Positions 9,191 through 17,161 of a stretch of 64,000 bases of DNA are shown piece after piece. Position 1 is the first letter of the stretch. Each line of letters begins with the position of its first letter. The stretch is from an uncultured Rhizobium sp. (lineage in GTDB: Bacteria; Pseudomonadota; Alphaproteobacteria; Rhizobiales; Rhizobiaceae): assembly GCA_945952045.1 (NCBI GenBank), contig CAMFHE010000003.1:62001-126000 (forward strand), in the 5' to 3' direction. The translations under genes were made by a program, and so were the position numbers. The notes under the pieces are model-generated. The model was given only the letters and a program-made list of their open reading frames with translations, was not told the DNA's origin and made no database searches.

Positions 9191-10088
9191 CGTCACCGCT
9201 TCCCCGCCGCTCACCCTGCCCGCCCCCCGCCGCTCCGCCTTTGCAAGACATCTGAAGGCGATGCTGCGCGAACCCAAGGTGCTGATCGGCGGCGGTTTTA
9301 TCCTCCTCCTGCTGCTGATCGCGATCTTCGCCCCGCTGCTAGCGCCAAAAGATCCGCTGGAGCAGGATCTGATGCTCGGCACGCTGCCACCCGCCGGTTA
9401 CCCCGGCGCGGAGCCCGGCTATTGGCTGGGAACGGACGATCTCGGCCGCGACGTGCTCTCCCGCGTGCTCTATGGCAGCCGCATTGCGCTCACCGTTGCC
9501 TTCGTCGCGGCAGGGCTTGCGGCGCTGATCGGCACGGCCTTGGGCTTGATCGCCGGCTGGTATGGCGGCTGGGCGGATCGGATCATCTCGCGCCTTGTCG
9601 ATATCTGGATGGCCTTTCCGCCGGTTCTTCTGTCGATCCTGCTGGTCGCCGTGCTCGGCTCCGGCATCCATTCGGTGATCGCCGCCATCGTTATCATCGA
9701 CTGGACGCGTTTCTGTCGCGTGGTCCGCGCCGAAACGCAGGCGCAGGCCAGCATGGATTATGTCGTCGCCGCCCGCACCATAGGCTTTTCCCGCCTGCAT
9801 ATTTTGCTCCGCGAGATCCTGCCGAATGTCGCGCCGGTGCTGATTGCGCTTGTCAGCCTCGAAATGGGCATCGCCGTCATCGTCGAGGCGATCCTCTCCT
9901 TCGTCGGCCTGTCGGTCTCCTCCGATACCCCCACCTGGGGCGGCATGATCGCGCAGGGGCGGCAGATCATCTATCAGGGCTGGTGGGTTCTGGTCGTGCC
10001 GCTTGCCGTGCTATTCGCCACCGTGCTTGCCTTCAACCAGCTCGGCGACGGCTTGCGCCGCGCCCTCGATCCGGTGATGCGCCGATGA
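9183..10088 (+). CDS. Peptide-type ABC transporter permease (DppC-like)
   Basis: This 301-residue second permease of the importer has a cytoplasmic N-terminal segment and the OppC-type linker before helix 2 (LAPKDPLEQDLMLGTLPPAG, then WLGTDDLGRDVLSRVLYGSRIAL). Its EAA loop (DYVVAARTIGFSRLHILLREILPN) contacts an ATPase. The overlap with the upstream permease gene and the ATGA junction with the downstream ATPase gene show one translation unit. Confidence 0.93.
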   Translation: MADVTASPPLTLPAPRRSAFARHLKAMLREPKVLIGGGFILLLLLIAIFAPLLAPKDPLEQDLMLGTLPPAGYPGAEPGYWLGTDDLGRDVLSRVLYGSRIALTVAFVAAGLAALIGTALGLIAGWYGGWADRIISRLVDIWMAFPPVLLSILLVAVLGSGIHSVIAAIVIIDWTRFCRVVRAETQAQASMDYVVAARTIGFSRLHILLREILPNVAPVLIALVSLEMGIAVIVEAILSFVGLSVSSDTPTWGGMIAQGRQIIYQGWWVLVVPLAVLFATVLAFNQLGDGLRRALDPVMRR

Positions 10089-10948
10089 CCGCTTCGCTTG
10101 TCTCCATCGAAAACCTCAACGCCGTTTCCACCCGCGAAAACGGCGCACCCATCCTGCGCGACGTCTCGCTGACACTGGAGCGCGGCGAGGTGCGCGGCCT
10201 CGTCGGCGAAAGCGGGGCAGGCAAATCCACCATCGCCAAGGCGCTGCTCGGCATCCTGCCGCGCACCGTGCAGGTGACCGGCGGCGCCATCCGCTTCGAG
10301 GGCCGCGACCTCACGACCATGCCGGCCCGCCAACTGCGCGACCTCATCGGCACGCATATTTCGCTGATCCCGCAGGATCCGCAGACCGCGCTGAATCCCG
10401 GCCGCCGCATCGAGGCGCAGCTGACTGACGCACTGCGCCTGCGCCGCGGCCTGTCCTTCAAGGAAGCCCGCGTCCGCGCCCTGAAGCTGCTGGAAGAGGT
10501 GCAAATCCGCGATCCCGAACGCGTTTTGCGCGCCTACCCACATGAACTCTCGGGCGGCATGCGCCAGCGTGTGCTGATCGCCGCCGCCTTCGCGCTGGAA
10601 CCGAAGCTGGTGGTCGCCGACGAACCGACGACGGCACTCGACGTCACCGTGCAAAAACAGATCCTGCGCCTCATCCGCGACATGCAGAAGACCCATGGCA
10701 CGGCGGTGATCTTCGTCACCCACGATCTCGGCGTCGTCGCGCAAATCTGCGACAGCGTCACCCTGCTTTATGCCGGCAAGGTCATCGAAGCCGGCCGCAC
10801 CGCCGATGTGCTGACCGCGCCGAAACACGCCTATACCAGGGCCCTGCTGGCCGCCGGCCCGCGCTACGACCGGCCGGATAGCGGGCTGGAGCCGGTGCCG
10901 CCGTCCGTCTTCGAAGCGCTGCGCGCCGAAATCGGCCTCGGAGGTTGA
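10085..10948 (+). CDS. Peptide-type ABC transporter ATP-binding protein (DppD-like)
   Basis: This 287-residue ATPase has Walker A GESGAGKST, Q-loop LIPQDPQTALNPG, signature LSGGMRQR, Walker B LVVADEPTTALDV and switch HDLGVVAQICD. The start at 10085 overlaps the previous stop as ATGA. A longer upstream frame exists but only reads the permease gene out of frame. It pairs with the DppF-like ATPase encoded next. The usual C-terminal Cys-rich oligopeptide extension is short, ending at FEALRAEIGLGG. Confidence 0.92.
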   Translation: MTASLVSIENLNAVSTRENGAPILRDVSLTLERGEVRGLVGESGAGKSTIAKALLGILPRTVQVTGGAIRFEGRDLTTMPARQLRDLIGTHISLIPQDPQTALNPGRRIEAQLTDALRLRRGLSFKEARVRALKLLEEVQIRDPERVLRAYPHELSGGMRQRVLIAAAFALEPKLVVADEPTTALDVTVQKQILRLIRDMQKTHGTAVIFVTHDLGVVAQICDSVTLLYAGKVIEAGRTADVLTAPKHAYTRALLAAGPRYDRPDSGLEPVPPSVFEALRAEIGLGG

Positions 10949-10949
10949 C

Positions 10950-11762
10950 ATGAGCACACCCCTGATCGACGCCACCGGCATCGAAGTCACCTATGGCAGC
11001 GGCATCAAGGTGCTGCATGGCGTCGATGTCTCCATCTGTCGTGGCGAAACCGTCGGCATCGTGGGTGAGTCCGGCTCGGGCAAGACGACGCTGGGCCGGG
11101 CGCTGCTGCGGCTGGTCGATGTCTCCGCCGGCAACATCCGTTTCGACGGGCAGGATATCACCCGTCTGCCCGAGGGGCAGATGCGCCCATTACGCCGCCG
11201 CATCCAGATGATCTTTCAGGATCCGATGGCCTCGCTCAATCCGCGCCACACGATCCGCCGCATCCTCTCCGAGCCGCTGAAGCTGCATGGGTTGGCGAAA
11301 ACGGCGACCGAGACCGAAGCGCGGGTCGCAAAAATGCTGGAGCGCGTTTCGCTGCCGGCCGTCTGTCTCGACCGCAATCCGCACGAACTCTCCGGCGGCC
11401 AGCGCCAGCGCGTCGGCATCGCCCGCGCCGCCTTGCTGGAGCCGGATTTCGTCCTCGCCGACGAAATCGTCTCCGGCCTCGATGTCTCGACGCAGGCACA
11501 GGTCTTGAAACTGCTGAAAGGTCTGTCGGCCGATCTCGGTCTCTCCATGGCCTTTATCAGCCACGATCTCTCGGTCATCCGCGCGGTCTGCGACCGCGTC
11601 TATGTCATGCGGTTCGGGCGGATCGAGGAAGAAGGCGCCTGCGCCGAAGTCTTCGCCAATCCGAAATCCGCCTATACCCGCTTGCTGCTCGACGCCATCC
11701 CGCTGCCGGAAATCAGCCCCGGCTGGCTGGACGCGAAAACCGGAATTGAAGACGCCGCGTAA
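10950..11762 (+). CDS. Peptide-type ABC transporter ATP-binding protein (DppF-like)
   Basis: This 270-residue protein is the second ATPase of the importer, with Walker A GESGSGKTT, Q-loop MIFQDPMASLNPR (a DppF/OppF mark), signature LSGGQRQR, Walker B FVLADEIVSGLDVS and switch HDLSVIRAVCD. The Walker B region reads DEIVSGLD where DEPVSALD is usual, a mild divergence that leaves the catalytic Glu intact. It starts 1 bp after the previous stop, with GGAGG just upstream. Confidence 0.92.
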   Translation: MSTPLIDATGIEVTYGSGIKVLHGVDVSICRGETVGIVGESGSGKTTLGRALLRLVDVSAGNIRFDGQDITRLPEGQMRPLRRRIQMIFQDPMASLNPRHTIRRILSEPLKLHGLAKTATETEARVAKMLERVSLPAVCLDRNPHELSGGQRQRVGIARAALLEPDFVLADEIVSGLDVSTQAQVLKLLKGLSADLGLSMAFISHDLSVIRAVCDRVYVMRFGRIEEEGACAEVFANPKSAYTRLLLDAIPLPEISPGWLDAKTGIEDAA

Positions 11763-11859
11763 CCCGATACGCCGCTTGCCGACAATCATCCCATGACGAC
11801 GCCGGGTCCGCGGGCATCCGGCGAACGCCCTTGCATGCCCGCCAATGAGGGGAAATGCG

Positions 11860-12453
11860 ATGAAACTTGCAACACTTCTGACCGCTGCGGCGCTCACCGC
11901 CCTGTCCGTTCCGGCGATGGCCGCCGGTATTCCGGGCATGCGCGGCCACGATCACACCGGCATCACCGTGCCGGACATGAAGCAGGCGGTGGATTTCTTC
12001 ACCGGTGTGCTCGGCTGCGAAAAGGCCATGTCTTTCGGCCCGTTTGCCGATGACAAGGGCACGTTCATGACCGATCTCGTCGGCGTCGACGCCAAGGCGG
12101 TCATCCATGAGATCACGCAGCTTCGCTGTGGCTTCGGCTCCAATATCGAGCTGTTCCAGTATTCGGCCGCCGACCAGCGCGACCTCAAGGCGAAAAACAG
12201 CGATATTGGCGCCTTCCACATCGCGCTCTATGTCGATGACGTCGCCGCCGCCAAGGAATACCTCGTCTCCAAGGGCGTCGCCACCCGCATGGGGCCCGTG
12301 CCCATCAACGAAGGCCCCGCCGCCGGCCAGACTATCCTCTATTTCCAGGCTCCCTGGGGCATGCAGTTCGAGGCGATCAGCTATCCCAAGGGCATGGCCT
12401 ATGAAAAGGACGCCAAGACCGTGCTGTGGGATCCGAAGAACCCGGCCAAGTGA
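11860..12453 (+). CDS. Exported VOC/glyoxalase-fold protein
   Basis: This 197-residue protein begins with a Sec signal peptide (MKLATLLTAAALTALSVPAMAAG), followed by two VOC half-modules: HDHTGITVPDMKQAVDFFTGVLGCEK, and FHIALYVDDVAAAKEYLVSKG with YFQAPWGMQFEAISYP. The VOC fold supports metal-dependent isomerases and dioxygenases, and a periplasmic member is less common. The ATG at 11860 has GAGGGG about 9 bp upstream; an ATG five codons earlier lacks one. It follows the peptide importer by 97 bp and may belong to the same transcript. Substrate unknown. Confidence 0.82.
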   Translation: MKLATLLTAAALTALSVPAMAAGIPGMRGHDHTGITVPDMKQAVDFFTGVLGCEKAMSFGPFADDKGTFMTDLVGVDAKAVIHEITQLRCGFGSNIELFQYSAADQRDLKAKNSDIGAFHIALYVDDVAAAKEYLVSKGVATRMGPVPINEGPAAGQTILYFQAPWGMQFEAISYPKGMAYEKDAKTVLWDPKNPAK

Positions 12454-12484
12454 GATTTTGCGGCTGGCTCAAAACCTCTCTTTC

Positions 12485-12589
12485 GTCATCCTCGGGCTTG
12501 TCCCGAGGATCTCCGCACGCTTCCTAAGAAGTTGACTATAAGGGATTTTCTCGACGTCGGCAGATCCTCGGGACAAGCCCGAGGATGAC
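12485..12589. repeat. Perfect 27-bp inverted repeat with 51-bp spacer
   Basis: Arms lie at 12485-12511 and 12563-12589 and are exact reverse complements. Each arm contains the inner palindrome CTCGGG...CCCGAG, and the outer ends read GTCATCC/GGATGAC. The element sits between convergent genes (VOC and flavoprotein), so it may also end transcription from both sides. Similar intergenic elements are widespread in Rhizobiales. Confidence 0.8.
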
Positions 12590-12620
12590 GTGGAGGGTTG
12601 CGATAGGCTCTCCGCAGCCG

Positions 12621-14207
12621 CTACTTCAGCGACGACCCCAGCAAGAATCCCGAGCCCCCCGCAAGCCCCGGTCCCGGATGGGTCGAGGCGCCGATGTGGT
12701 AGAGGCCCGGCACATGGGTGCGGTGGTTGACGGAGGATTTGAAGGGGCGCCAGAGAAAGAACTGGTCCAGCCCGCAGAAGCCGCCATAGGGATCGCCGCC
12801 GACGAGGTTCATGTTCATCGCCTCCAGATCGGCAGGCGAATAGGTCTTGCGGGCGATAATGGTCTCGGCGAAACCGTCGATATGGCTGGCGAGAATGGCC
12901 TCGATGCGGTCGGCATAGGCTTCGCGGAGCGCTTCGGTCCAGCGGCCGTCGGCGGGGATGTCGAGTTCACCGGCGGCGTCGCCCTTGATGTGGCGCGGTG
13001 TCTCGGGGAGTTGCAGCCAGAGGATCGACTTGCCCTCGGGGGCGCGGGAGGGATCGAAGGAGGCGGGCTGGCCGACGCAGATGGTCGGCACGGCCGGCAG
13101 CATGCCGCGCTCGGCCTCGTTTGCGGCGCGCGACACGCCGTCGAGGCCGGGGGTGAGGTGCAACAGCGCCACCTTGCCCAGTTCGGCATTGCCCTTCCAT
13201 TGCGGCGGGCGGTCCAGCGCATAATGAATCTGCATGTTGCCCTTGCCATAGCGATAGGCGCGCAAGCCCTCGGAAACTTCGGCTGGCGATGCGGGCCAGC
13301 CTTTCAGCAGGCGGCCGTAAAGCTGGGTCGGGGTGACGGAAGCGATGACGCCGCTGTCAGCGTTCAGCGTCTCGCCGCTGGCGAGGCGAACGCCGGTGGC
13401 CTTGCCGCCCGACCCCTGCACCAGCGCCACGACATCCGCCCCGGCGCGGATCGTGCCGCCGGTATCGGTGATCAGCTTTTCGAAAGCGGAGAGCAGCGTG
13501 CGCGCTCCACCCTTGGCGATGGGGCAGCCGGCCAGCTCGATGGCGAAACCGATGACCTTGACCATCTCGGCCGAATAGGCGCTTTCCGGTCCCAGCCCGC
13601 AATGCAGCACCCAGGGCGCCCAGAGCGCCTGCGCTTCCTCCGAACGATAGGTGGTTTCCAGATGCGCACGCGCCGGCATCAGCGCTTCGCCGAACCAGCC
13701 GACGAGATTGCGCAAGCCCCGCTTCCACGCCTCCTTCGCCACCGTCTTGGCAATCGAGCCCGACCACAGCGTGCCGCCGAGCAGGGAGAACAGGAAGGGT
13801 GCATCGGCGCCGAGCTTGTCCATTTCGGCCGAAAACGCCTTGCCGTCACCAGCGGCCAGCGCTTCGAAGGTCGCGACATTGCGCTTTCGGTCCTTCGAAA
13901 AGATCACATGCGAGCCGTCCGGGCGCAGCACGCCGGTCGGGAGATCCGCATGGGCGAATTCGAGGCCCCGTGCTTCCAGATCCTTGCCGAGCGCGCCATA
14001 GGCCGGCGAGGTCAAAAACAGCACCATAGTCGTCGCCATCACGTCATGGATAAAGCCTGGCGCGGTGATCTCCTCGGTGCGCAGACAGCCGCCGATTTCG
14101 GCATTGCGCTCCAGCACCAGCACGCGCTTGCCCTTCTTGCCGAGCATGGCCGCCGCCACCAGCGCATTGATGCCGCTGCCGACGATGATGTAATCGAAAT
14201 TGCCCAT
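12621..14207 (-). CDS. Phytoene-desaturase-like FAD-dependent oxidoreductase
   Basis: This 528-residue flavoprotein has an N-terminal dinucleotide-binding site (DYIIVGSGINALVAAAMLGKKGKRVLVLE, with GGCLRTEE after it). It also has the C-terminal CrtI-family end motif GLYHIGASTHPGPGLAGGSGFLLG. Family members desaturate or isomerise isoprenoids or oxidise other lipophilic substrates with FAD. No carotenoid synthesis genes are visible, so the substrate is open. I chose the start at 14207, with GAGGGG about 7 bp upstream; a longer frame upstream adds an unrelated basic leader. It is divergent from a homologous gene. Confidence 0.87.
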   Translation of the reverse strand: MGNFDYIIVGSGINALVAAAMLGKKGKRVLVLERNAEIGGCLRTEEITAPGFIHDVMATTMVLFLTSPAYGALGKDLEARGLEFAHADLPTGVLRPDGSHVIFSKDRKRNVATFEALAAGDGKAFSAEMDKLGADAPFLFSLLGGTLWSGSIAKTVAKEAWKRGLRNLVGWFGEALMPARAHLETTYRSEEAQALWAPWVLHCGLGPESAYSAEMVKVIGFAIELAGCPIAKGGARTLLSAFEKLITDTGGTIRAGADVVALVQGSGGKATGVRLASGETLNADSGVIASVTPTQLYGRLLKGWPASPAEVSEGLRAYRYGKGNMQIHYALDRPPQWKGNAELGKVALLHLTPGLDGVSRAANEAERGMLPAVPTICVGQPASFDPSRAPEGKSILWLQLPETPRHIKGDAAGELDIPADGRWTEALREAYADRIEAILASHIDGFAETIIARKTYSPADLEAMNMNLVGGDPYGGFCGLDQFFLWRPFKSSVNHRTHVPGLYHIGASTHPGPGLAGGSGFLLGSSLK

Positions 14208-14314
14208 GGACGCCCCTCGATGCTTTTGCTGCGAGCCTATGAAACAAAATATGAAATTGCAAGCAATCCGCAGCGCGATATGCCGTACCAGCTTGCAGCG
14301 TCGACGCAAAAATG

Positions 14315-14332
14315 TATGCATATAGGTATAAT
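14315..14332 (+). promoter_or_regulatory. Candidate promoter and operator between divergent flavoprotein genes
   Basis: A perfect TATAAT lies at 14327-14332, about 40 bp before the plus-strand start. Next to it, TATGCATA (14315-14322) is a perfect palindrome inside a TGTATGCATA context like those bound by FCD-type GntR regulators. No clear -35 box is seen. Binding is inferred. Confidence 0.45.
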
Positions 14333-14370
14333 TAGAGACGGCGCACGCGCCGTATCCGAGGGGAATGACA

Positions 14371-15939
14371 ATGACCTATGATGCGATCGTGATCGGCGCC
14401 GGCCATAACGGCCTCGCCGCCGCCATCGAACTGCAAAAGCGCGGCTGGTCGGTGGCCGTCGTAGAGGCGAAGCCGGAAGCGGGCGGCGCGGTCAAGACGC
14501 GCGAGGTGACGCTGCCGGGTTTCCGCCACGATCTCGCGGCGATGAACCTTTCGATGTTCGCCGGCTCCGCCTTCTTCGCCGCCAACAGGGATGCGCTGAT
14601 CGCCCAAGGCCTCGGCCTCGTTCCCGCCGCCGACTGTTTCGCCAGTGTGTTTCGCGACGGCAGCTTCCTCGGCGTCAGCACCGATCTCGAAAAGACCGCC
14701 GGCCGAATCGCAGCACTTTCGGAAAAGGATGCTGCCGCCTGGCGGCAGATGCTCGCCGAATTCGCCGGCGATGCGCCGCATATCTTCGGCCTGCTCGGCG
14801 CGCCCATGCCCTCCTTCCAATCGGCAAAAGTGGCGTGGAAGGCCTGGCGGGAAAAGGGAACCAGCTGGCTCTATGACACCGCAAGGCTGCTGCTCGCCTC
14901 GCCGCGGGATTTCCTCGACAGCCGTTTCGAGCATCCCAAGGTCAAGGCGATGATGGCGGCCTGGGGCCTGCATCTGGATTTCGCGCCCGACGTCGCCGGC
15001 GGCGCGCTGTTTCCCTATCTGGAATCCATGGCCAACCAGGCTTTCGGCATGGTCATCGGCCAGGGCGGGGCCGATACGATCATCAAGGCCATGACAGGCG
15101 TTTTCACCGCCAAGGGGGGCAAGTTGCTGCTCGATGCTCCTGTCGAGGCCATCACGCTGTCCGGCGGCAAGGCGAGCGGCGTCCGGCTTGCCGACGGGCG
15201 GGTGTTGCAGGCCAGCCGGGCGGTGATCTCCAACGTTCACCCCAAACTCGTCTTCGGCAAGCTGCTGCCGAAGGATGCCGGCCGCGCCGCCTACGAGCGC
15301 AAGATCGAAGCGTTTCGCGCCGGGCCGGGCACAATGATGATCCACCTCGCCGTTGACGGTCTGCCGGACTGGCGGGCGGGCGAGGCGCTGAAATCCTTCG
15401 CCTATGTACATGTCGCCCCGGATTTCGAGATGATGTCGCGCGTTTATGCGCAGGCGATGGACGGGCTGTTGCCAAGCGAGCCGGCGCTGGTCGTGGGACA
15501 GCCGACCGCGCTCGATCCGTCACGCGCGCCTGACGGAAAGCATGTGCTGTGGGTGCAGGTGCGTGTCCTGCCGGCTGACATCCGCGGCGATGCCAGCGGC
15601 GAAATCGCCGCCACGGAATGGGATGGCGCGAAAGACGCCTATGCCGAGCGGGTTCTGGCGCTGCTGGAAATCTATGCGCCGGGATTGCGGGCAAAAATTC
15701 TCGGCCGCTCGGTCTTCTCGCCGCTCGATCTGGAGCGCGAAAACCCGAACCTGATCGGTGGCGACAATCTCAGCGGCAGCCACCATCTCGACCAGAACTT
15801 CCTGTTCCGCCCGGTCGCCGGCTATTCGCGTTATGCGACGCCGGTGAAATCGCTCTATTGTTGCGGCGCGGCGACTTGGCCGGGGGCCGGAACGGGCGCG
15901 GGTTCCGGCTTCATGCTGGCGAAAATGCTGGCGAAATAA
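14371..15939 (+). CDS. Phytoene-desaturase-like FAD-dependent oxidoreductase, divergent paralogue
   Basis: This 522-residue protein has the FAD site DAIVIGAGHNGLAAAIELQKRGWSVAVVEAK followed by GGAVKTRE, and the C-terminal motif SLYCCGAATWPGAGTGAGSGFMLA. Both ends align with the product of the divergent gene at 12621-14207, so the two are paralogues that may work as a pair or heteromer. The start at 14371 keeps GAGGGG at normal distance; the in-frame ATG two codons earlier sits too close to it. Substrate unknown. Confidence 0.87.
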   Translation: MTYDAIVIGAGHNGLAAAIELQKRGWSVAVVEAKPEAGGAVKTREVTLPGFRHDLAAMNLSMFAGSAFFAANRDALIAQGLGLVPAADCFASVFRDGSFLGVSTDLEKTAGRIAALSEKDAAAWRQMLAEFAGDAPHIFGLLGAPMPSFQSAKVAWKAWREKGTSWLYDTARLLLASPRDFLDSRFEHPKVKAMMAAWGLHLDFAPDVAGGALFPYLESMANQAFGMVIGQGGADTIIKAMTGVFTAKGGKLLLDAPVEAITLSGGKASGVRLADGRVLQASRAVISNVHPKLVFGKLLPKDAGRAAYERKIEAFRAGPGTMMIHLAVDGLPDWRAGEALKSFAYVHVAPDFEMMSRVYAQAMDGLLPSEPALVVGQPTALDPSRAPDGKHVLWVQVRVLPADIRGDASGEIAATEWDGAKDAYAERVLALLEIYAPGLRAKILGRSVFSPLDLERENPNLIGGDNLSGSHHLDQNFLFRPVAGYSRYATPVKSLYCCGAATWPGAGTGAGSGFMLAKMLAK

Positions 15940-16041
15940 GCGGCATGCTTCCCGGTCGGCGCGAAATTCGCCGGCAATGCACGCCTTCTTAAAGCTATGC
16001 CATTACCACCTTCATGATCGGGGAAATCATGGAGCATGGAT

Positions 16042-17112
16042 ATGTCCAGCCATTCACAACCGGGTGTGGCGTCGAGGCGGCCGATTGCTCTGCTGGAGCT
16101 TGGCCGCCATCGCTGGCTGCTGTGGCTCATCGCCGTGTTCTTCCTGTCCACCTGGGCGGCGGCGTTGGTGGCGCGCGAGCCGTTTTTGCCTTTTCTGACG
16201 ACCTATCTGGAGCGTGTCGTCCGTTCTCTCGCGCTGCTCGTCTCCGCCGGACTGCTGGTTCTCTGCGTCAAGGCTCTGCTGCAAGCCAATCGCCGTCCGG
16301 TGGCCGAGACGATCGCCAATGCCTGCCGGCAGGCGCTGTGCTCGCGCTTCCTGTGGCGCTATCTGTTCGCCTCGTTGACGCTTGGCCTGTTCATGGCTGC
16401 CTTTCTCTACAACAAGATGCGCATTCCGGACCTTGTCGGCTTCCAATGGGATCGTGCCTTCGCGGAATTCGACTATCTCATTTTCGGCGATCATCCCTGG
16501 CGTCTGTTGCAGCCGATCTTCGGCTATCCGGCGATCACGGTCGTGTTGGATCTGCTTTATTCGCTCTGGGTGCCGCTGGTCTTCCTGTTCTGGAGCGGAT
16601 TGTTCGCCAGCCGCCGCATCAATCCCGATCTTTGCCGGCGTTTCTGGATGGCGACCGTCGTTTCCTGGCTGGTGCTTGGCCTGGGCCTCGCCACGCTCCT
16701 GTCGTCGGCTGGGCCGGTTTATTTCGATGCGGTGCTGCCGCAGATCATGTCGCCCTATGCCGGGCTGGAGCGATACCTCGCAGAAATCGATAGCGTCTTT
16801 CCGCTGTCGTCGACGCTGACCAAGGATTATCTCTGGGCGATACACGTCGGCAATCTCGATGCACCGGGCGGTATTTCCGCCATGCCAAGCATGCACAACG
16901 CACAATGTGCGCTGTTTGCCGCCGCTGCATATTCAATCGATCGCCGGTTCGGTCATGTCATGCTGGCCTATGCGCTGGCGATCTTTTTCGGCTCGATCCA
17001 TCTTGGCTGGCATTATGCCATGGATGGCATCGTCGGCGTGGCCGGCGCGCTCGCCATCTGGTTCGCCATTGGCAAAGCCGGCTCACGCCAGCCGCACTTC
17101 GCGACCGCCTGA
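16042..17112 (+). CDS. PAP2-family membrane phosphatase (PAP2_3 / inositolphosphotransferase-like)
   Basis: This 356-residue integral membrane protein has about seven or eight helices. The phosphatase motifs appear near the C-terminus: MPSMHNAQ (PSxH) and GSIHLGWHYAMDGIVG (HxxxD). The long N-terminal membrane part and motif spacing resemble the PAP2_3 group that includes sphingolipid/inositol phosphotransferases. It probably works on a lipid phosphate at the periplasmic face of the inner membrane. Two close ATGs (16036 and 16042) are possible; GGAG fits the second better. It is convergent with the NCS1 gene. Confidence 0.8.
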   Translation: MSSHSQPGVASRRPIALLELGRHRWLLWLIAVFFLSTWAAALVAREPFLPFLTTYLERVVRSLALLVSAGLLVLCVKALLQANRRPVAETIANACRQALCSRFLWRYLFASLTLGLFMAAFLYNKMRIPDLVGFQWDRAFAEFDYLIFGDHPWRLLQPIFGYPAITVVLDLLYSLWVPLVFLFWSGLFASRRINPDLCRRFWMATVVSWLVLGLGLATLLSSAGPVYFDAVLPQIMSPYAGLERYLAEIDSVFPLSSTLTKDYLWAIHVGNLDAPGGISAMPSMHNAQCALFAAAAYSIDRRFGHVMLAYALAIFFGSIHLGWHYAMDGIVGVAGALAIWFAIGKAGSRQPHFATA

Positions 17113-17131
17113 GCCGGCGATAGGTGTCGGA

Positions 17132-17151
17132 CCGGGGCATGTCGGCCCCGG
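17132..17151. terminator. GC-rich hairpin between convergent genes
   Basis: CCGGGGC (17132-17138) and GCCCCGG (17145-17151) form a 7-bp stem with a 6-nt loop; an alternative longer pairing uses GACCGGGG and CCCCGGTC (17130-17159). It lies in the 49-bp gap between the PAP2 and NCS1 stop codons and could act on both strands. No U-run follows, so classification as an intrinsic terminator is tentative. Confidence 0.5.
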
Positions 17152-17161
17152 CCCCGGTCGA

